Shown here piece by piece: positions 38,334 through 49,334 of a stretch of DNA of 64,000 nt (position 1 is the stretch's first letter; each line of letters opens with the position of its first letter). The DNA comes from Hoeflea sp. YIM 152468. GTDB taxonomy: Bacteria; Pseudomonadota; Alphaproteobacteria; Rhizobiales; Rhizobiaceae. Where the stretch lies: the NCBI RefSeq assembly GCF_029210485.1, contig NZ_JARGET010000023.1, positions 1-64,000 of the forward strand, in the 5' to 3' direction. The notes under the pieces are model-generated. The model searched no databases, was not told where the DNA came from, and saw nothing but the letters and a program-made list of their open reading frames with translations. Both the position numbers and the translations under genes were made by a program.

Positions 38334-38762
38334 TCCGCCTCCCGGTCGAGCGATTGTGCCATGCCGTGAATTTTGCCCCCGGTCATGCAAAAGGTTGAGC
38401 GGTCAATGGCGCCACCGGAAAACCGCGCACAGGCAACTGGCCGATCAGCGAACTTTCCGCTGTTGGCACATCCGGTCGCGGCGCGAGGCCATCACATCAC
38501 AGACATGCGCCACGGTGTCGTGAAAGGACACATCGATCATCTCGCGGCCCTGGCGCGCAACCTGTTTACGACAACCGGCTCGGTGCAATCAAGGCAGAGC
38601 GCGATCAAATCGGGCCGGTGCAGTGCCAGTTTCAAGAAACCACTGGGGGACCCGGGTTTTCATGGCCAGATCCCCCGTTGTGTGGGCGGCGACTGAGCTC
38701 CCCAACGGTCCGCGCATCCATGTGGATGCGCTCCCGCCGATGGCTGTCTTCAGATCAATGCA
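38334..38762. other. Gap with possible coding debris
   Basis: No intact gene is visible in these 429 bases. On the minus strand, between about 38625 and 38420, two short frames read like protein (LKLALHRPDLIALCLDC and later GREMIDVSFHDTVAHVCDVM) but are joined only by a frame change. This could be the remnant of a lost gene. I do not recognise the family, so no call is made. Confidence 0.3.
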
Positions 38763-39602
38763 TCAGGCACCCAGATGCCTGGCGTGGAACCGCAGATGGT
38801 CATCGATGAAGCTGGCGATGAAGTAATAGCTGTGATCATAGCCTTCACGCCGGTTCAACTCCAACGGATAACCGCTCGCCTTTGCCGCCGCTTCCAATGT
38901 TTGCGGCTTCAACTGCTCTTCGAGAAAATTGTCGGCTTCGCCCTGATCGACCAGCGCGGGCACAGCGCCTGTCGCCTTGCGCATCAGCAGGCTTGCATCA
39001 TAGTCGGCCCAGGTGGCGCTGTCCTTGCCCAGATAGGCGGTGAAGGCTTTCTGACCCCAGGGGCTATTGACCGGGTTGCCAATGGGGCTGAAGGCGGAAA
39101 CGGACTTGAAGCGATCGGGATTGCGCAGCGCCAGCACCAGCGCGCCATGACCGCCCATCGAATGGCCAAAGACCGACCGTTTGTCGCTGACCGGAAACGT
39201 GGCTTCGATCAGTTCGGGCAGCTCCTTGAGCACATAATCATACATCTGATAATGGCGGTTCCACGGGGCCTGTGTCGCATTGACATAAAACCCGGCGCCC
39301 TGACCAAGGTCATAGCCTTCGTCATTGGCCACATCGGCGCCACGCGGGCTGGTGTCCGGGGCGACAAGGGCGACGCCAAGCTCGGCGGCGATACGTTGCG
39401 CGCCGGCCTTCTGGATGAAGTTCTCGTCGGTGCAGGTGAGCCCCGACAGCCAGTAGACGACGGGTACCTTCTGTCCGTTCGCGGTCTGCGGCGGCAGGTA
39501 GATCGCAAACCGCATCTCGCAGCTCAATGTGCTCGACTGGTGGGTGTAGTGTTTGGTCCAGCCACCAAAGCTCTTGTTAACGCTCTTGTTTTCCAGTGAC
39601 AT
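38763..39602 (-). CDS. fghA: S-formylglutathione hydrolase
   Basis: Hydrolyses S-formylglutathione to formate and glutathione, the second step of glutathione-dependent formaldehyde oxidation. The 279 residues have the esterase D signature: YWLSGLTCTDENFIQKAGAQ with only minor changes, the nucleophile motif GHSMGGHGALV, and a late His in GYDHSYYFIASF. It lies 63 bases downstream of adhC on the same strand, so the two steps are cotranscribed. Confidence 0.95.
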   Translation of the reverse strand: MSLENKSVNKSFGGWTKHYTHQSSTLSCEMRFAIYLPPQTANGQKVPVVYWLSGLTCTDENFIQKAGAQRIAAELGVALVAPDTSPRGADVANDEGYDLGQGAGFYVNATQAPWNRHYQMYDYVLKELPELIEATFPVSDKRSVFGHSMGGHGALVLALRNPDRFKSVSAFSPIGNPVNSPWGQKAFTAYLGKDSATWADYDASLLMRKATGAVPALVDQGEADNFLEEQLKPQTLEAAAKASGYPLELNRREGYDHSYYFIASFIDDHLRFHARHLGA

Positions 39603-39665
39603 GTTGCACCTTTCGCTTGAATGGGACGGCCGCGCCGCCCAGGGCGTGCGCGGCCGTGATAGGGT

Positions 39666-40799
<1,134 letters not shown>

Positions 40800-40857
40800 T
40801 CACTTTGCTGTTGAACTGTCGACTTCTGTGGTTGCGTCGACCGATGACAAAGGTTTA

Positions 40858-40871
40858 CATCATTCCTGATG
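40858..40871. repeat. Inverted repeat in the adhC-LysR divergent promoter region
   Basis: CATCA (40858-40862) and TGATG (40867-40871) flank four bases in the 163-base divergent gap. A regulator site is plausible, given the neighbouring LysR gene, but the arms are short. Confidence 0.35.
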
Positions 40872-40956
40872 GTCGATAAATGTCCGGTTTGTGAAATCAC
40901 TATTACCAGAGTGCAACAATAGCGAGGTGCTTCGGGCCACCTGAAAGGAGCCGGCG

Positions 40957-41826
40957 ATGTTCAGTTGCGAGGGGGTCACCGAGTTTGTCGCGGTCGCGGA
41001 AAACAGAAGCTTTACCGGCGCCGCCAGACAGTTGGGAATCTCGACAGCCCAGGTCAGCCGGCAGATCAGCGCGCTGGAAACCCGGCTGGCCGTCAAGCTG
41101 TTCTACCGGACCACCCGCAAGGTCACCATCACCGAAACCGGGCGGATCTACTACACCCACTGCCGGCAGGTCCTTGATGGCCTGGCAGAAGCCGAGCGCG
41201 CCATCACCGACCTGCACCAGACGCCGAAAGGCAGGCTCAACCTGACGGCGCCGGTGACCTATGGCGAGAACAGGATCGCGCCGCTGGTCAACGACTTCAT
41301 CGTCCGCTACCCGGAGTTGGAGGTCAATGTGACGCTGACCAATCAGATGCTCGATCTGGTTGCCGACGGCTATGATCTGGCGATTCGGCTTGGCCACCTT
41401 GAAGACAGCACGATGATTGCCCGAAGGCTGGCGTCGCGCAGCCATTATGTGTGCGCCTCTCCGGACTACCTTGCGGCGCATGGCGTGCCGCACACGCTGT
41501 CCGAACTGAGCCAGCACAATTGTCTGCAGGGCATGTCGGACTACTGGCGTTTTCAGGATATGGGCAAGTCGCGCCACATCCGGATCAAGGGAAACATGCG
41601 CTGCAACAGCGGCTGGTCGCTTGTCGATGCGGCACTGAAAGGCGTCGGCATCATTCAGCTGCCGGATTACTATGTCGAGGCCGACCTTCAGGCCGGCCGT
41701 CTGGTGCCCATGCTCGATACGTATCGCGCACCTGACGATGGAATATGGGCCGTGTATCCGCACAACCGCCATCTGTCGTCCAAGGTGCGGTTGCTGCTCG
41801 AATGTCTGGTCCAGGGCTTGAGCTGA
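40957..41826 (+). CDS. LysR-family transcriptional regulator (next to adhC)
   Basis: A 289-residue LysR protein. The helix-turn-helix spans NRSFTGAARQLGISTAQVSR, and the effector domain starts near residue 90 (TPKGRLNLTAPVTYGENRIA). The N-terminus and the QVSRQISALETRLAVKLFYR recognition region match the CrgA/DmlR-like group. It has AAAGGAG before its ATG and diverges from adhC, so it may control formaldehyde oxidation. LysR control of this pathway is not the common FrmR type, so the link is an inference from position. Confidence 0.85.
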   Translation: MFSCEGVTEFVAVAENRSFTGAARQLGISTAQVSRQISALETRLAVKLFYRTTRKVTITETGRIYYTHCRQVLDGLAEAERAITDLHQTPKGRLNLTAPVTYGENRIAPLVNDFIVRYPELEVNVTLTNQMLDLVADGYDLAIRLGHLEDSTMIARRLASRSHYVCASPDYLAAHGVPHTLSELSQHNCLQGMSDYWRFQDMGKSRHIRIKGNMRCNSGWSLVDAALKGVGIIQLPDYYVEADLQAGRLVPMLDTYRAPDDGIWAVYPHNRHLSSKVRLLLECLVQGLS

Positions 41827-41865
41827 CCTTGCAGCTTTTGAAATGAATCTTGAAGAGGAAATGAA

Positions 41866-42771
41866 ATGATTGTCCGGGACCATCCGTCCTCACTGAAGCT
41901 GTTCTTTGTCATGCAGGGATCTGTGGTTCCGAAAATCTGGAGCAAGATCATCGGCATCGCCATTTTGACGGTCCTGGTTCTGCTGACCGACGAATATGCA
42001 TTGACCTTGCCGCGAATCTCGATTGCAGCGATGGGGATATTTGGCGTTGCATTGTCGCTGTTTCTGGGGTTTCGCAACAATGCCGCCTATGACCGCTGGT
42101 GGGAAGCCCGCAATCTGTGGGGCGCGATGATCGCCGATGTGCGCAATCTGGGACGGCACATGGGTGTCTTCGTCGGCAAGGGCGAAGCGCGGGACCATCT
42201 GTTGTCCTATGCGGTGGCGTTTGCCCATCTCCACCGCGGATTTCTGCGGGATGTGCCGGTGCGGGCCGAGATTGTCGACTGGATTGGTGAGGCTGAGGCC
42301 GATAGGCTGATAGAATGCAGGAATCCGGCCGACGCTGCCTTGCGCACGATGGCGGAACGAATGCGCGAACTGGGCCAGCAAGACGTCATCAGCGGCTTTG
42401 GCCTGATGACGATCTCCAAGACCATGTCGTCCCTGGCCCTGGCGCAGGCTGGTTGCGAGCGGATCGTGACGACGCCCCTGCCGTTTGTCTATTCCCTCCT
42501 GGTGCGCCGGACCACCTATCTCTATTGCTTCCTGCTGCCTTTCGCGCTGATCGAATCCGCCGGCTGGTTTGCGCCGGTGTTTGCCGCCGTCGTGGCCTAT
42601 GTCTTCTTCGGGCTGCAAGCGGTGACCAATGAGCTGGAACTGCCGTTCCGGAATGTTCAGAACGGGCTTCCGCTCGACGCGATGTGCCGCGTCATCGAAA
42701 TCTCGGTCTCGGAAGCCCTGGACCGGCCGGCTCCGGAAATTCTGGTGGCGACAAACCACGTCTTGTCCTGA
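41866..42771 (+). CDS. Bestrophin-like membrane protein (UPF0187)
   Basis: A 301-residue protein of the bacterial bestrophin/RFP-TM group, ion channels of the inner membrane. It has two hydrophobic segments near residues 25-65, the hallmark YDRWWEARNLWGAMIADVRN, a cytoplasmic helical region, a second membrane pair near residues 205-250 and the conserved FGLQAVTNELELPF near the C-terminus. GAAGAGGAA precedes the ATG. It lies 39 bases after the LysR gene on the same strand and may be cotranscribed with it. Confidence 0.85.
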   Translation: MIVRDHPSSLKLFFVMQGSVVPKIWSKIIGIAILTVLVLLTDEYALTLPRISIAAMGIFGVALSLFLGFRNNAAYDRWWEARNLWGAMIADVRNLGRHMGVFVGKGEARDHLLSYAVAFAHLHRGFLRDVPVRAEIVDWIGEAEADRLIECRNPADAALRTMAERMRELGQQDVISGFGLMTISKTMSSLALAQAGCERIVTTPLPFVYSLLVRRTTYLYCFLLPFALIESAGWFAPVFAAVVAYVFFGLQAVTNELELPFRNVQNGLPLDAMCRVIEISVSEALDRPAPEILVATNHVLS

Positions 42772-43000
42772 ATGAAGTGGAACCGCCGGACCCGAATGCG
42801 CGTCCTGATGATATCAGGCTGTCGTGATCGGATCTTGTCGACGCGGCCTGGGACAGGCGGCCGCAAGCGATGGCTCCGCACCGGCAGGAACGCGCGTCAT
42901 GCCGGTTCCTTGCGCCGCTGACCCAAACCCCGAACTCAGGAATGCAAAGCTGCTGACCACCGAAGCTTATTCACGTGAGAAAGAGAATGTCTGTTTCTAG
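42772..43000. other. Gap between the bestrophin gene and tRNA-Lys
   Basis: No coding frame, hairpin or repeat of note was seen in these 229 bases. Confidence 0.4.
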
Positions 43001-43076
43001 TGGTGAGCGCGTCGGGGTTCGAACCCGAGACCTACTGATTAAAAGTCAGTTGCTCTACCAGCTGAGCTACGCGCTC
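43001..43076 (-). tRNA. tRNA-Lys (anticodon TTT)
   Basis: Read on the minus strand, a 76-base cloverleaf starts GAGCGCG and ends with the matching CGCGCTC followed by A and an encoded CCA. The D-arm is GCTCAGCTGGTAGAGC, the anticodon arm CTGA-CTTTTAA-TCAG gives anticodon TTT, and the T-arm contains GGTTCGAACCC. No integrase or direct repeat of its 3' end is found nearby. Confidence 0.97.
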
Positions 43077-43387
43077 CCATACCCTGATCGACGCAGTTGC
43101 GTGTCAGGTCCGAGTGGCGCGGAACATAGGCAGGCATCTGCCCATGGTCAACAGCAAAAGCCATCCCGCCACGGTCTTTTTTGCGACGTCGCCGGCATCG
43201 GCGCGCCAACCCTGCCACCCGGCCAATTGGTCACGGTTTGGCGTCCAAACCGGAAACGTCAAAAGAAGGCCAGCATCACGCCGTATACTCCATAACGTGA
43301 CTGGCGGACCGGCAAGCGGACCCTTAGATAGGGTGGAGCCGCCCGGAGCGGTTTTTTCCACGCCAGACGCAAACGGATCCGGATTTC
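43077..43387. other. Gap between tRNA-Lys and ccdA, with two hairpins
   Basis: These 311 bases hold no gene. Near the right end are ACCCT-TAGAT-AGGGT (43320-43334) and a short GC hairpin followed by TTTTTT (43337-43357), which resembles a weak plus-strand terminator about 30 bases before the ccdA start. The tRNA promoter should lie at the left end, but no clear boxes are seen. Confidence 0.4.
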
Positions 43388-44137
43388 GTGACAATCGCAG
43401 ACATTCCCCTTTTCACCGTGCTGCTCGCTGGAGCGCTGTCCTTCCTGTCGCCCTGTGTGCTGCCGCTTGTGCCGCCCTATCTGTGCTACATGGCGGGTGT
43501 CTCGGTCGAGGATTTCCGGGGCGCCGCCGCAGACAAGACAACCCGGGACACACGGCGTGCCGTTTTCGGCGCGTCAGTGGTCTTCACGCTCGGATTTGCC
43601 ACCGTCTTCGTCGCGCTCGGCGCCGGCGCTTCGAGCATTGGCGGCGCTCTTCGCCAGCATATCGACCTGCTCGCCAAGGTCGGCGGTATCGTCATCATTC
43701 TGATGGGGCTGCATTTTCTCGGCGCCTTCCGGATCGGCCTGCTCGCACGCGAGGCCCGATTCGCAGGCAGCGGCAAACCGGCCACCCTGTCGGGCGCCTA
43801 TCTGATGGGGCTTGCCTTTGCCTTTGGCTGGACGCCCTGCATCGGGCCGGTGCTGGGCGCGGTTCTCGGTGTGGCCGCAGGGCGCGAGACGGTCGGCGAT
43901 GGTGCGGTGCTGCTGGCTGCCTATTCGCTTGGCCTGGCCGTGCCGTTCTGGATCGCGGCACTGTTTTCCGAGCGATTCATGCGGTTTACGCAGACGTTCC
44001 GCCATCATCTCGGCACAGTGGAAAAGATCACCGGGGCACTGCTGGTGCTGACCGGCCTCCTGTTTCTGACCGGAGGCATGGCCACCATGGCCTACTGGCT
44101 GCTCGAGACCTTTCCGGCACTGGGCGCGATCGGCTGA
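43388..44137 (+). CDS. ccdA: Cytochrome c biogenesis protein CcdA
   Basis: A six-helix inner-membrane thiol transporter that carries reducing power to periplasmic proteins for cytochrome c maturation. The 249 residues have the two redox cysteines in equivalent positions of an internal repeat: LSFLSPCVLPLVPPYLCY and GWTPCIGPVLGAVLG. It starts at a GTG. The 3' end overlaps the convergent EamA gene by 46 bases. Confidence 0.92.
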   Translation: MTIADIPLFTVLLAGALSFLSPCVLPLVPPYLCYMAGVSVEDFRGAAADKTTRDTRRAVFGASVVFTLGFATVFVALGAGASSIGGALRQHIDLLAKVGGIVIILMGLHFLGAFRIGLLAREARFAGSGKPATLSGAYLMGLAFAFGWTPCIGPVLGAVLGVAAGRETVGDGAVLLAAYSLGLAVPFWIAALFSERFMRFTQTFRHHLGTVEKITGALLVLTGLLFLTGGMATMAYWLLETFPALGAIG

Positions 44138-45111
44138 GCCGGGGGAAGGGCAGGGTCACTGGCCGAAACCGGCACCCGCGGCTTGGTGCCCAGCCCTGGT
44201 GCGGTGGCAAGCACCAGCCCGCTCAGCACGGTCAGAATGCCGATCGCATGGTAGCTTTCGAACGGTTCGCCCAGCACCAGCACGGCAAGGCCGACACCAT
44301 AGGGCGGCAACAGATACATGAACACGCTGGCCGTCGAGGCGCCAAGCCGGGCGACGCCAAACTGGTAACCGGAAAACGCCAGCAGCGACGCGAACACCAC
44401 GATGCCGGCGATACCGCCCCAGGCAGTCCAGGTCTGCGGCATCGACGCGCCGGAGAGATATTCCCACAGTGCAAACGGCGCCAGCAGCAAAGCCCCCGAC
44501 AGGGTAACGGCGGCAAACAGCGCCGAGACCGGCAGGCTTGCGGTCCGGGGGCCCTTGAGCAGCACCGAGTACCCGGCCCACGACAGGGCCGCGCCGATGA
44601 ACATCAGATCGCCGCGGTTGAAGGCCGAGTCTGCCAGACCGGCGAAATTGCCCTTCAGCACAATGATCGAAACCCCGAAAAACCCGACGGCAATACCTCC
44701 AATCTCCCTGAGACTGGTGGCACGGCCGAAAAACAGCCGTTCCAGGAGAATCACCAGCAACGGCGAGGTGGTGTAGATCAGCGTGCCATTGGTGGCGGTG
44801 GTGAATTGCAGCGCGTAGTAGACGCCGCCGCCGCAGATCCACATGCCCAGGAACCCCAGCGCCAGCCAGTGCACCGTATGGTTTGCCAGATAGAGGCGTA
44901 CCTGCGTGCGGGCCCGCCACAGGAACGGCGACAGAACGACCGCTGCCGCCGTCCAGCGCAAGCAGGCCAGCGTGAATGGCGCGACTTCTGCAATCGTCGA
45001 GCGCCCGAAGATCAGATTGGAGGAAAAGAACAACGGCGTCAGCAGCATGACAGTCAGCGGGAGGAAGCGCGCCGCAGAAAGCTTCGCGGCGGGCAGGTCG
45101 GCAGGGGGCAT
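44092..45111 (-). CDS. DMT-superfamily EamA transporter
   Basis: A 339-residue permease with about ten hydrophobic segments in two EamA repeats. Family features are LRWTAAAVVLSPFLW in the first repeat, TTSPLLVILLERLFFG at the end of that repeat, and ASVFMYLLPPYGVGLAVLVLGEPF in the second. Such proteins export metabolites or amino acids; the substrate cannot be read. It is divergent from glmU across a 106-base gap. Confidence 0.85.
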   Translation of the reverse strand: MPPADLPAAKLSAARFLPLTVMLLTPLFFSSNLIFGRSTIAEVAPFTLACLRWTAAAVVLSPFLWRARTQVRLYLANHTVHWLALGFLGMWICGGGVYYALQFTTATNGTLIYTTSPLLVILLERLFFGRATSLREIGGIAVGFFGVSIIVLKGNFAGLADSAFNRGDLMFIGAALSWAGYSVLLKGPRTASLPVSALFAAVTLSGALLLAPFALWEYLSGASMPQTWTAWGGIAGIVVFASLLAFSGYQFGVARLGASTASVFMYLLPPYGVGLAVLVLGEPFESYHAIGILTVLSGLVLATAPGLGTKPRVPVSASDPALPPAQPIAPSAGKVSSSQ

Positions 45112-45217
45112 GAGGCTTTCTTATCCGGACAATATTTGCTTGAAAGAGAATAGTTACGGATCGGGTGCTATAGGGTCCGGGACTTGGAAACAAGCGATTC
45201 GGCAAAAAGGTGATTGA

Positions 45218-46597
45218 ATGACGCGCACAAGTCTTGCAGTCGTGCTTGCAGCAGGCGAGGCGACTCGCATGAAGTCTTCCAGATCCAAGGTCTTGCACAG
45301 CGTCGGCAATTTGCCGCTGATCGCCCACGTGACCCGTGCGGCAGCCAGCGCGGGGGTCAGCAAGGTGGCGCTGGTGATTGGCCGGGATGGCGAAGCTGTC
45401 ACCGAAGCCGCAAGATCAGGGCACAATGTGGTGGTGACGCCGGTCGAGCAGACCGAGCGCAAGGGCACCGGCCATGCCGTTCTGGCGGCCCGCGACATCA
45501 TCGCCGAAGGCTTTGACGATATTGTCGTGCTCTATGGTGATGCGCCGCTGATCGACCCGGCAAGCCTGAGTGCCGCCGCCGCCGAACGCGTCAGGGGCGC
45601 CGATGTCGTTGTTCTCGGTTTTCAGGCCGCGGACCCGACCGGGTACGGCCGTCTGATCGAGCAGGATGGCGAACTGGTGGCTATTCGCGAACACAAGGAA
45701 GCCTCGGCGGAAGAGCTGGCGATCGATTTCTGCAATGGCGGCATCATCACCTTCTCCGGGGCTCAGGCGATCAGTCTGCTCGAGGCCATCGGCAATGACA
45801 ACCTCAAGGGCGAATACTACCTGACCGACATTGTCGAGATCGCCCGGGCGCGCGGCCTCAGGTGTGTTGCCGTCAAGGCCCCCGAAGAAGACATGATGGG
45901 CTGCAACACCAGGGCCGAACTGGCCGAGATCGAACAGGTCTGGCAGGCCCGCGCCCGCCATGCGGCCATGGTCTCCGGGGTCAGCATGGTTGATCCGTCG
46001 AGTGTGTTTCTGTCGCATGATACCGAGCTTGGCCATGATGTCATGATCGAGCCGAATGTCTGGTTCGGTCCGGGGGTCCGGGTCGGGCCCGGCGCCGTCA
46101 TTCATGGGTTCAGCCATATCGAAGGCGCGGAGATTGGCGCCGGCGCCCAGATCGGCCCGTTTGCCAGGCTGCGTCCAGGTACGGATCTTGCGGAGAAATC
46201 CAAGGTCGGCAATTTTTGCGAGATCAAGCAGGCCAAGGTCGGCGCCGGCGCCAAGATCAATCATCTCAGCTACGTCGGTGATGCCATTGTCGGGCCCGGC
46301 TCGAATATCGGGGCAGGCACCATCACCTGCAATTATGACGGTCAGAACAAGCATTTGACCGAAATCGGCGCCAACGCGTTCATCGGTTCCAATTCCTCGC
46401 TGGTGGCGCCGGTCAGGGTTGGTGACGGTGCGTATGTCGGCTCCGGCAGCGTCGTGACCGCCGATGTTCCCGACGACGCCCTGGCAATCGCGCGGGCGCC
46501 GCAGCAGACAAAGCCCGGTCGCGCGCACCGGCTGCGAGAGAAGATCGCGGCCATCAAGGCACTCAGGAAAAGCGGCCCTGGTGAATCCGGTCAGTAA
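45218..46597 (+). CDS. glmU: Bifunctional UDP-N-acetylglucosamine pyrophosphorylase/glucosamine-1-phosphate acetyltransferase
   Basis: Makes UDP-GlcNAc for peptidoglycan and lipopolysaccharide. The 459 residues have an N-terminal nucleotidyltransferase domain ([38 protein letters not shown]) and a C-terminal left-handed beta helix with acetyltransferase residues near NYDGQNKH. The nucleotide loop reads AGEATRM where the family usually has a second glycine (AGxGTRM), an unusual change. The plain glmU-glmS order is conserved. Confidence 0.95.
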   Translation: MTRTSLAVVLAAGEATRMKSSRSKVLHSVGNLPLIAHVTRAAASAGVSKVALVIGRDGEAVTEAARSGHNVVVTPVEQTERKGTGHAVLAARDIIAEGFDDIVVLYGDAPLIDPASLSAAAAERVRGADVVVLGFQAADPTGYGRLIEQDGELVAIREHKEASAEELAIDFCNGGIITFSGAQAISLLEAIGNDNLKGEYYLTDIVEIARARGLRCVAVKAPEEDMMGCNTRAELAEIEQVWQARARHAAMVSGVSMVDPSSVFLSHDTELGHDVMIEPNVWFGPGVRVGPGAVIHGFSHIEGAEIGAGAQIGPFARLRPGTDLAEKSKVGNFCEIKQAKVGAGAKINHLSYVGDAIVGPGSNIGAGTITCNYDGQNKHLTEIGANAFIGSNSSLVAPVRVGDGAYVGSGSVVTADVPDDALAIARAPQQTKPGRAHRLREKIAAIKALRKSGPGESGQ

Positions 46598-46707
46598 CTT
46601 GGTTACGCGGAGTCATGAAAATTGAGCGGGCGCAATACTTTCGTCCTCTGGTTTCAACAAGAATTGCTCGGTAAGAGCATGACCAACACATTAGCCAGGA
46701 GAACCCC

Positions 46708-48534
46708 ATGTGCGGCATTGTCGGGATAGTTGGTAAGCGCGAAGTGGCGCCGCTGCTGGTGGATGCTCTCAAGCGGCTTGAGTATCGCGGTTATGATTCC
46801 GCCGGTGTCGCCACCATCCATGAGGGACATCTCGATCGCCGCCGGGCCGAGGGCAAGCTTGTCAATCTCGACCAGAAGCTCGGCCAGTATCCGCTGGCCG
46901 GCCGTATCGGCATAGGGCATACCCGCTGGGCGACCCATGGCGCGCCGACGGAAAACAATGCACACCCGCATTTTTGCAGCGGCATCGCTGTCGTGCACAA
47001 CGGCATTATCGAAAATTTCGCGCCCCTGCGCGCGGAACTTATCGCCGACGGCGCTGAATTCCACAGCCAGACCGACACCGAAGTCGTGGCGCAGCTGCTG
47101 GCGGCCTATCGCAAGCAGGGCCTGGCGCCGCGTGATGCGATGCAGAAGGCCTTGTCGCGGCTGGAAGGCGCCTATGCGCTGGCGGTGCTGTTTGAGGATC
47201 AGCCCGACATGATCATTGGCGCACGGTCCGGCCCGCCGCTGGCCGTGGGGCATGGGTCTGGCGAGATGTTTCTCGGCTCCGATGCAATCGCGCTGGCGCC
47301 CTTTACCGACGAAATCACCTATCTCAATGACGGCGACTGGGTGGTCATCACCTGTGATCGGCTTGAGATTTACGATCAGGCTGGTCAGCCAGTGGAGCGG
47401 CCAAGCCAGATTTCGCGCGGCGCTGCCTATGTTGTCGACAAGGGCAATCACCGGCATTTCATGGAAAAGGAAATCTATGAGCAGCCCGAAGTGGTCGCCC
47501 ATACGCTCAGCCATTACATTGATTTTGCCGAAGGCCGGGTAAGGCTGGATACCGGGCGGATCGATTTTGCCAATCTCGACAGGCTGGCAATGTCGGCCTG
47601 CGGAACGGCCTACTATGCCGGCTTGATCGGCAAATACTGGTTTGAGCGCTTCGCCCGGTTGCCGGTGGAGATCGACGTCGCCTCGGAATTCCGGTACCGC
47701 GAAATGCCGCTGCCTGGCAAAATGGCAGCGCTGTTCATCTCGCAATCGGGTGAAACCGCCGACACGCTGGCCTCGCTGCGCTATTGCAAGGACAACGCCT
47801 TGACCATCGGCGCGGTGGTTAATGTTCAGGAATCGACCATTGCGCGCGAATCCGACGTTGTGTTTCCAACACTTGCGGGTCCGGAAATCGGTGTGGCGTC
47901 GACCAAGGCGTTTACCTGCCAGCTATCGGTTCTGGCGGCACTGGCGATGATTGCTGGTCGCGCCCGCGGCACGCTTTCGATCGAGGACGAAACCCGAATG
48001 GTACAGGCGCTGGTTGAAGCGCCGCGGCTGTTCAATGAGGTGCTCAACGCGATCCAGCCGCAGGTTGAAACCCTGTCGCGCGAACTCTCCCGCTTCAAGG
48101 ATGTGCTTTATCTCGGCCGTGGCACCAGCTTTCCGCTGGCGCTCGAAGGGGCTCTCAAACTCAAGGAAATTTCCTACATCCATGCGGAAGGCTACGCCGC
48201 GGGAGAACTCAAGCATGGCCCGATTGCGCTGATCGACGAAAACATGCCGGTGATCGTGATCGCTCCGCATGACCGTCACTTCGAAAAAACCGTCTCGAAC
48301 ATGCAGGAAGTTGCCGCGCGCGGCGGCCAGATCATCCTGATCACCGACGAGAAGGGGGCTGCGGCGACCACGCTTGAAACCATGGCGACCATCGTGCTTC
48401 CCCAGGTCGACGACATTGTTGCACCGATTCTCTACGCCCTGCCGGTGCAACTGATCGCCTATCACACAGCCGTGTTCATGGGCACTGATGTCGACCAGCC
48501 GCGCAACCTCGCCAAATCGGTCACTGTCGAATAG
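46708..48534 (+). CDS. glmS: Glutamine-fructose-6-phosphate aminotransferase (isomerizing)
   Basis: Makes glucosamine 6-phosphate, the first step toward the GlmU substrate. The 608 residues start MCGIVGIVG, whose Cys2 is the glutaminase nucleophile; the glutaminase domain includes GHTRWATHGAPTENNAHPH. Two SIS domains follow (SACGTAYYAGL and LGRGTSFPLALEGALKLKE), and the C-terminus ends NLAKSVTVE as in the family. CCAGGAGA precedes the ATG. It lies 110 bases after glmU. Confidence 0.97.
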   Translation: MCGIVGIVGKREVAPLLVDALKRLEYRGYDSAGVATIHEGHLDRRRAEGKLVNLDQKLGQYPLAGRIGIGHTRWATHGAPTENNAHPHFCSGIAVVHNGIIENFAPLRAELIADGAEFHSQTDTEVVAQLLAAYRKQGLAPRDAMQKALSRLEGAYALAVLFEDQPDMIIGARSGPPLAVGHGSGEMFLGSDAIALAPFTDEITYLNDGDWVVITCDRLEIYDQAGQPVERPSQISRGAAYVVDKGNHRHFMEKEIYEQPEVVAHTLSHYIDFAEGRVRLDTGRIDFANLDRLAMSACGTAYYAGLIGKYWFERFARLPVEIDVASEFRYREMPLPGKMAALFISQSGETADTLASLRYCKDNALTIGAVVNVQESTIARESDVVFPTLAGPEIGVASTKAFTCQLSVLAALAMIAGRARGTLSIEDETRMVQALVEAPRLFNEVLNAIQPQVETLSRELSRFKDVLYLGRGTSFPLALEGALKLKEISYIHAEGYAAGELKHGPIALIDENMPVIVIAPHDRHFEKTVSNMQEVAARGGQIILITDEKGAAATTLETMATIVLPQVDDIVAPILYALPVQLIAYHTAVFMGTDVDQPRNLAKSVTVE

Positions 48535-48634
48535 GCCAGGCGCACGCTGACACTTGTCTGACAGGGCGCGCGCTCCCTATATAAGACGGATTGCGTGGCG
48601 AGGTGCGTCTGCACGTCGCAAAACAGGGTGTACC

Positions 48635-49330
48635 ATGAGCGAAAAACCGAAACGGCAGGGTGCCGGCCGCAGGCTGCGCAACTATTTTCTGACCGGCCTG
48701 ATCATCGTCGCGCCGCTCGCCATCACCGCCTATCTGACCTGGACCTTCATCGGCTGGGTCGACAGCTGGGTCAAACCCTACATCCCCTCCATCTACAATC
48801 CGGACTATTATCTGCCATTTGCGGTTCCCGGGTTCGGATTGCTGACCGCTCTGGTCCTGATCACCATGATCGGGTTTCTGACGGCCAATCTGGTCGGGCG
48901 TTCGATTATCGCATTCGGCGAATCGCTGCTCGACCGGATGCCACTGGTGCGCAGCCTCTACAAGGGCCTCAAGCAGATTTTCCAGACCGTGCTTGCCGAG
49001 CAGAGCAGTTCGTTCAAGCAAGCCGGACTGATCGAGTACCCGCGCCGTGGATTGTGGTCGATTGTCTTTATCGCTACCGACACCAAGGGCGAGGTTGATC
49101 ATCGGTTGCCCGAGCACGAATCGATTTCGGTGTTTTTGCCCACCACGCCCAACCCGACATCGGGTTTCCTGCTGTTCGTGCCGCGCAAGGACATTCTCAT
49201 CCTTGATATGAGCGTCGAAGAGGCGGCCAAGATGGTGATTTCTGCCGGTCTGGTGGCGCCGGATTTCCCCAAGAAAGAGCCGCTTCAACCGGCAACCAAA
49301 GTCAAGCTCAAGCAACCTCAACCGAAATAG
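48635..49330 (+). CDS. DUF502 membrane protein
   Basis: A 231-residue protein. After a basic N-terminus, RLRNYFLTGLIIVAPLAIT begins the first of two membrane segments, a second follows near residues 65-90, then the conserved FGESLLDRMPLVRSLYKGLK and a soluble beta-rich end with LPTTPNPTSGFLLFVP. DUF502 genes are common between glmS and recG in alphaproteobacteria, but their function is unknown. The ATG at 48635 is used because family similarity begins there; the frame opens at 48554. Confidence 0.85.
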   Translation: MSEKPKRQGAGRRLRNYFLTGLIIVAPLAITAYLTWTFIGWVDSWVKPYIPSIYNPDYYLPFAVPGFGLLTALVLITMIGFLTANLVGRSIIAFGESLLDRMPLVRSLYKGLKQIFQTVLAEQSSSFKQAGLIEYPRRGLWSIVFIATDTKGEVDHRLPEHESISVFLPTTPNPTSGFLLFVPRKDILILDMSVEEAAKMVISAGLVAPDFPKKEPLQPATKVKLKQPQPK

Positions 49331-49334
49331 CTGT

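Noticed and set aside
38391-38762. Possible gene remnant on the minus strand
   Set aside because: Two protein-like pieces are separated by a frame change and neither matches a family I know, so no pseudogene is called.
43001-43076. tRNA-Lys as an integration site for a genomic island
   Set aside because: No integrase gene and no direct repeat of the tRNA 3' end was found in the flanking sequence.
43114-45153. 679-codon plus-strand frame across ccdA and the EamA gene
   Set aside because: It crosses two membrane-protein genes in other frames, and its composition is that of shadow reading (Arg/Gln-rich, no helices).
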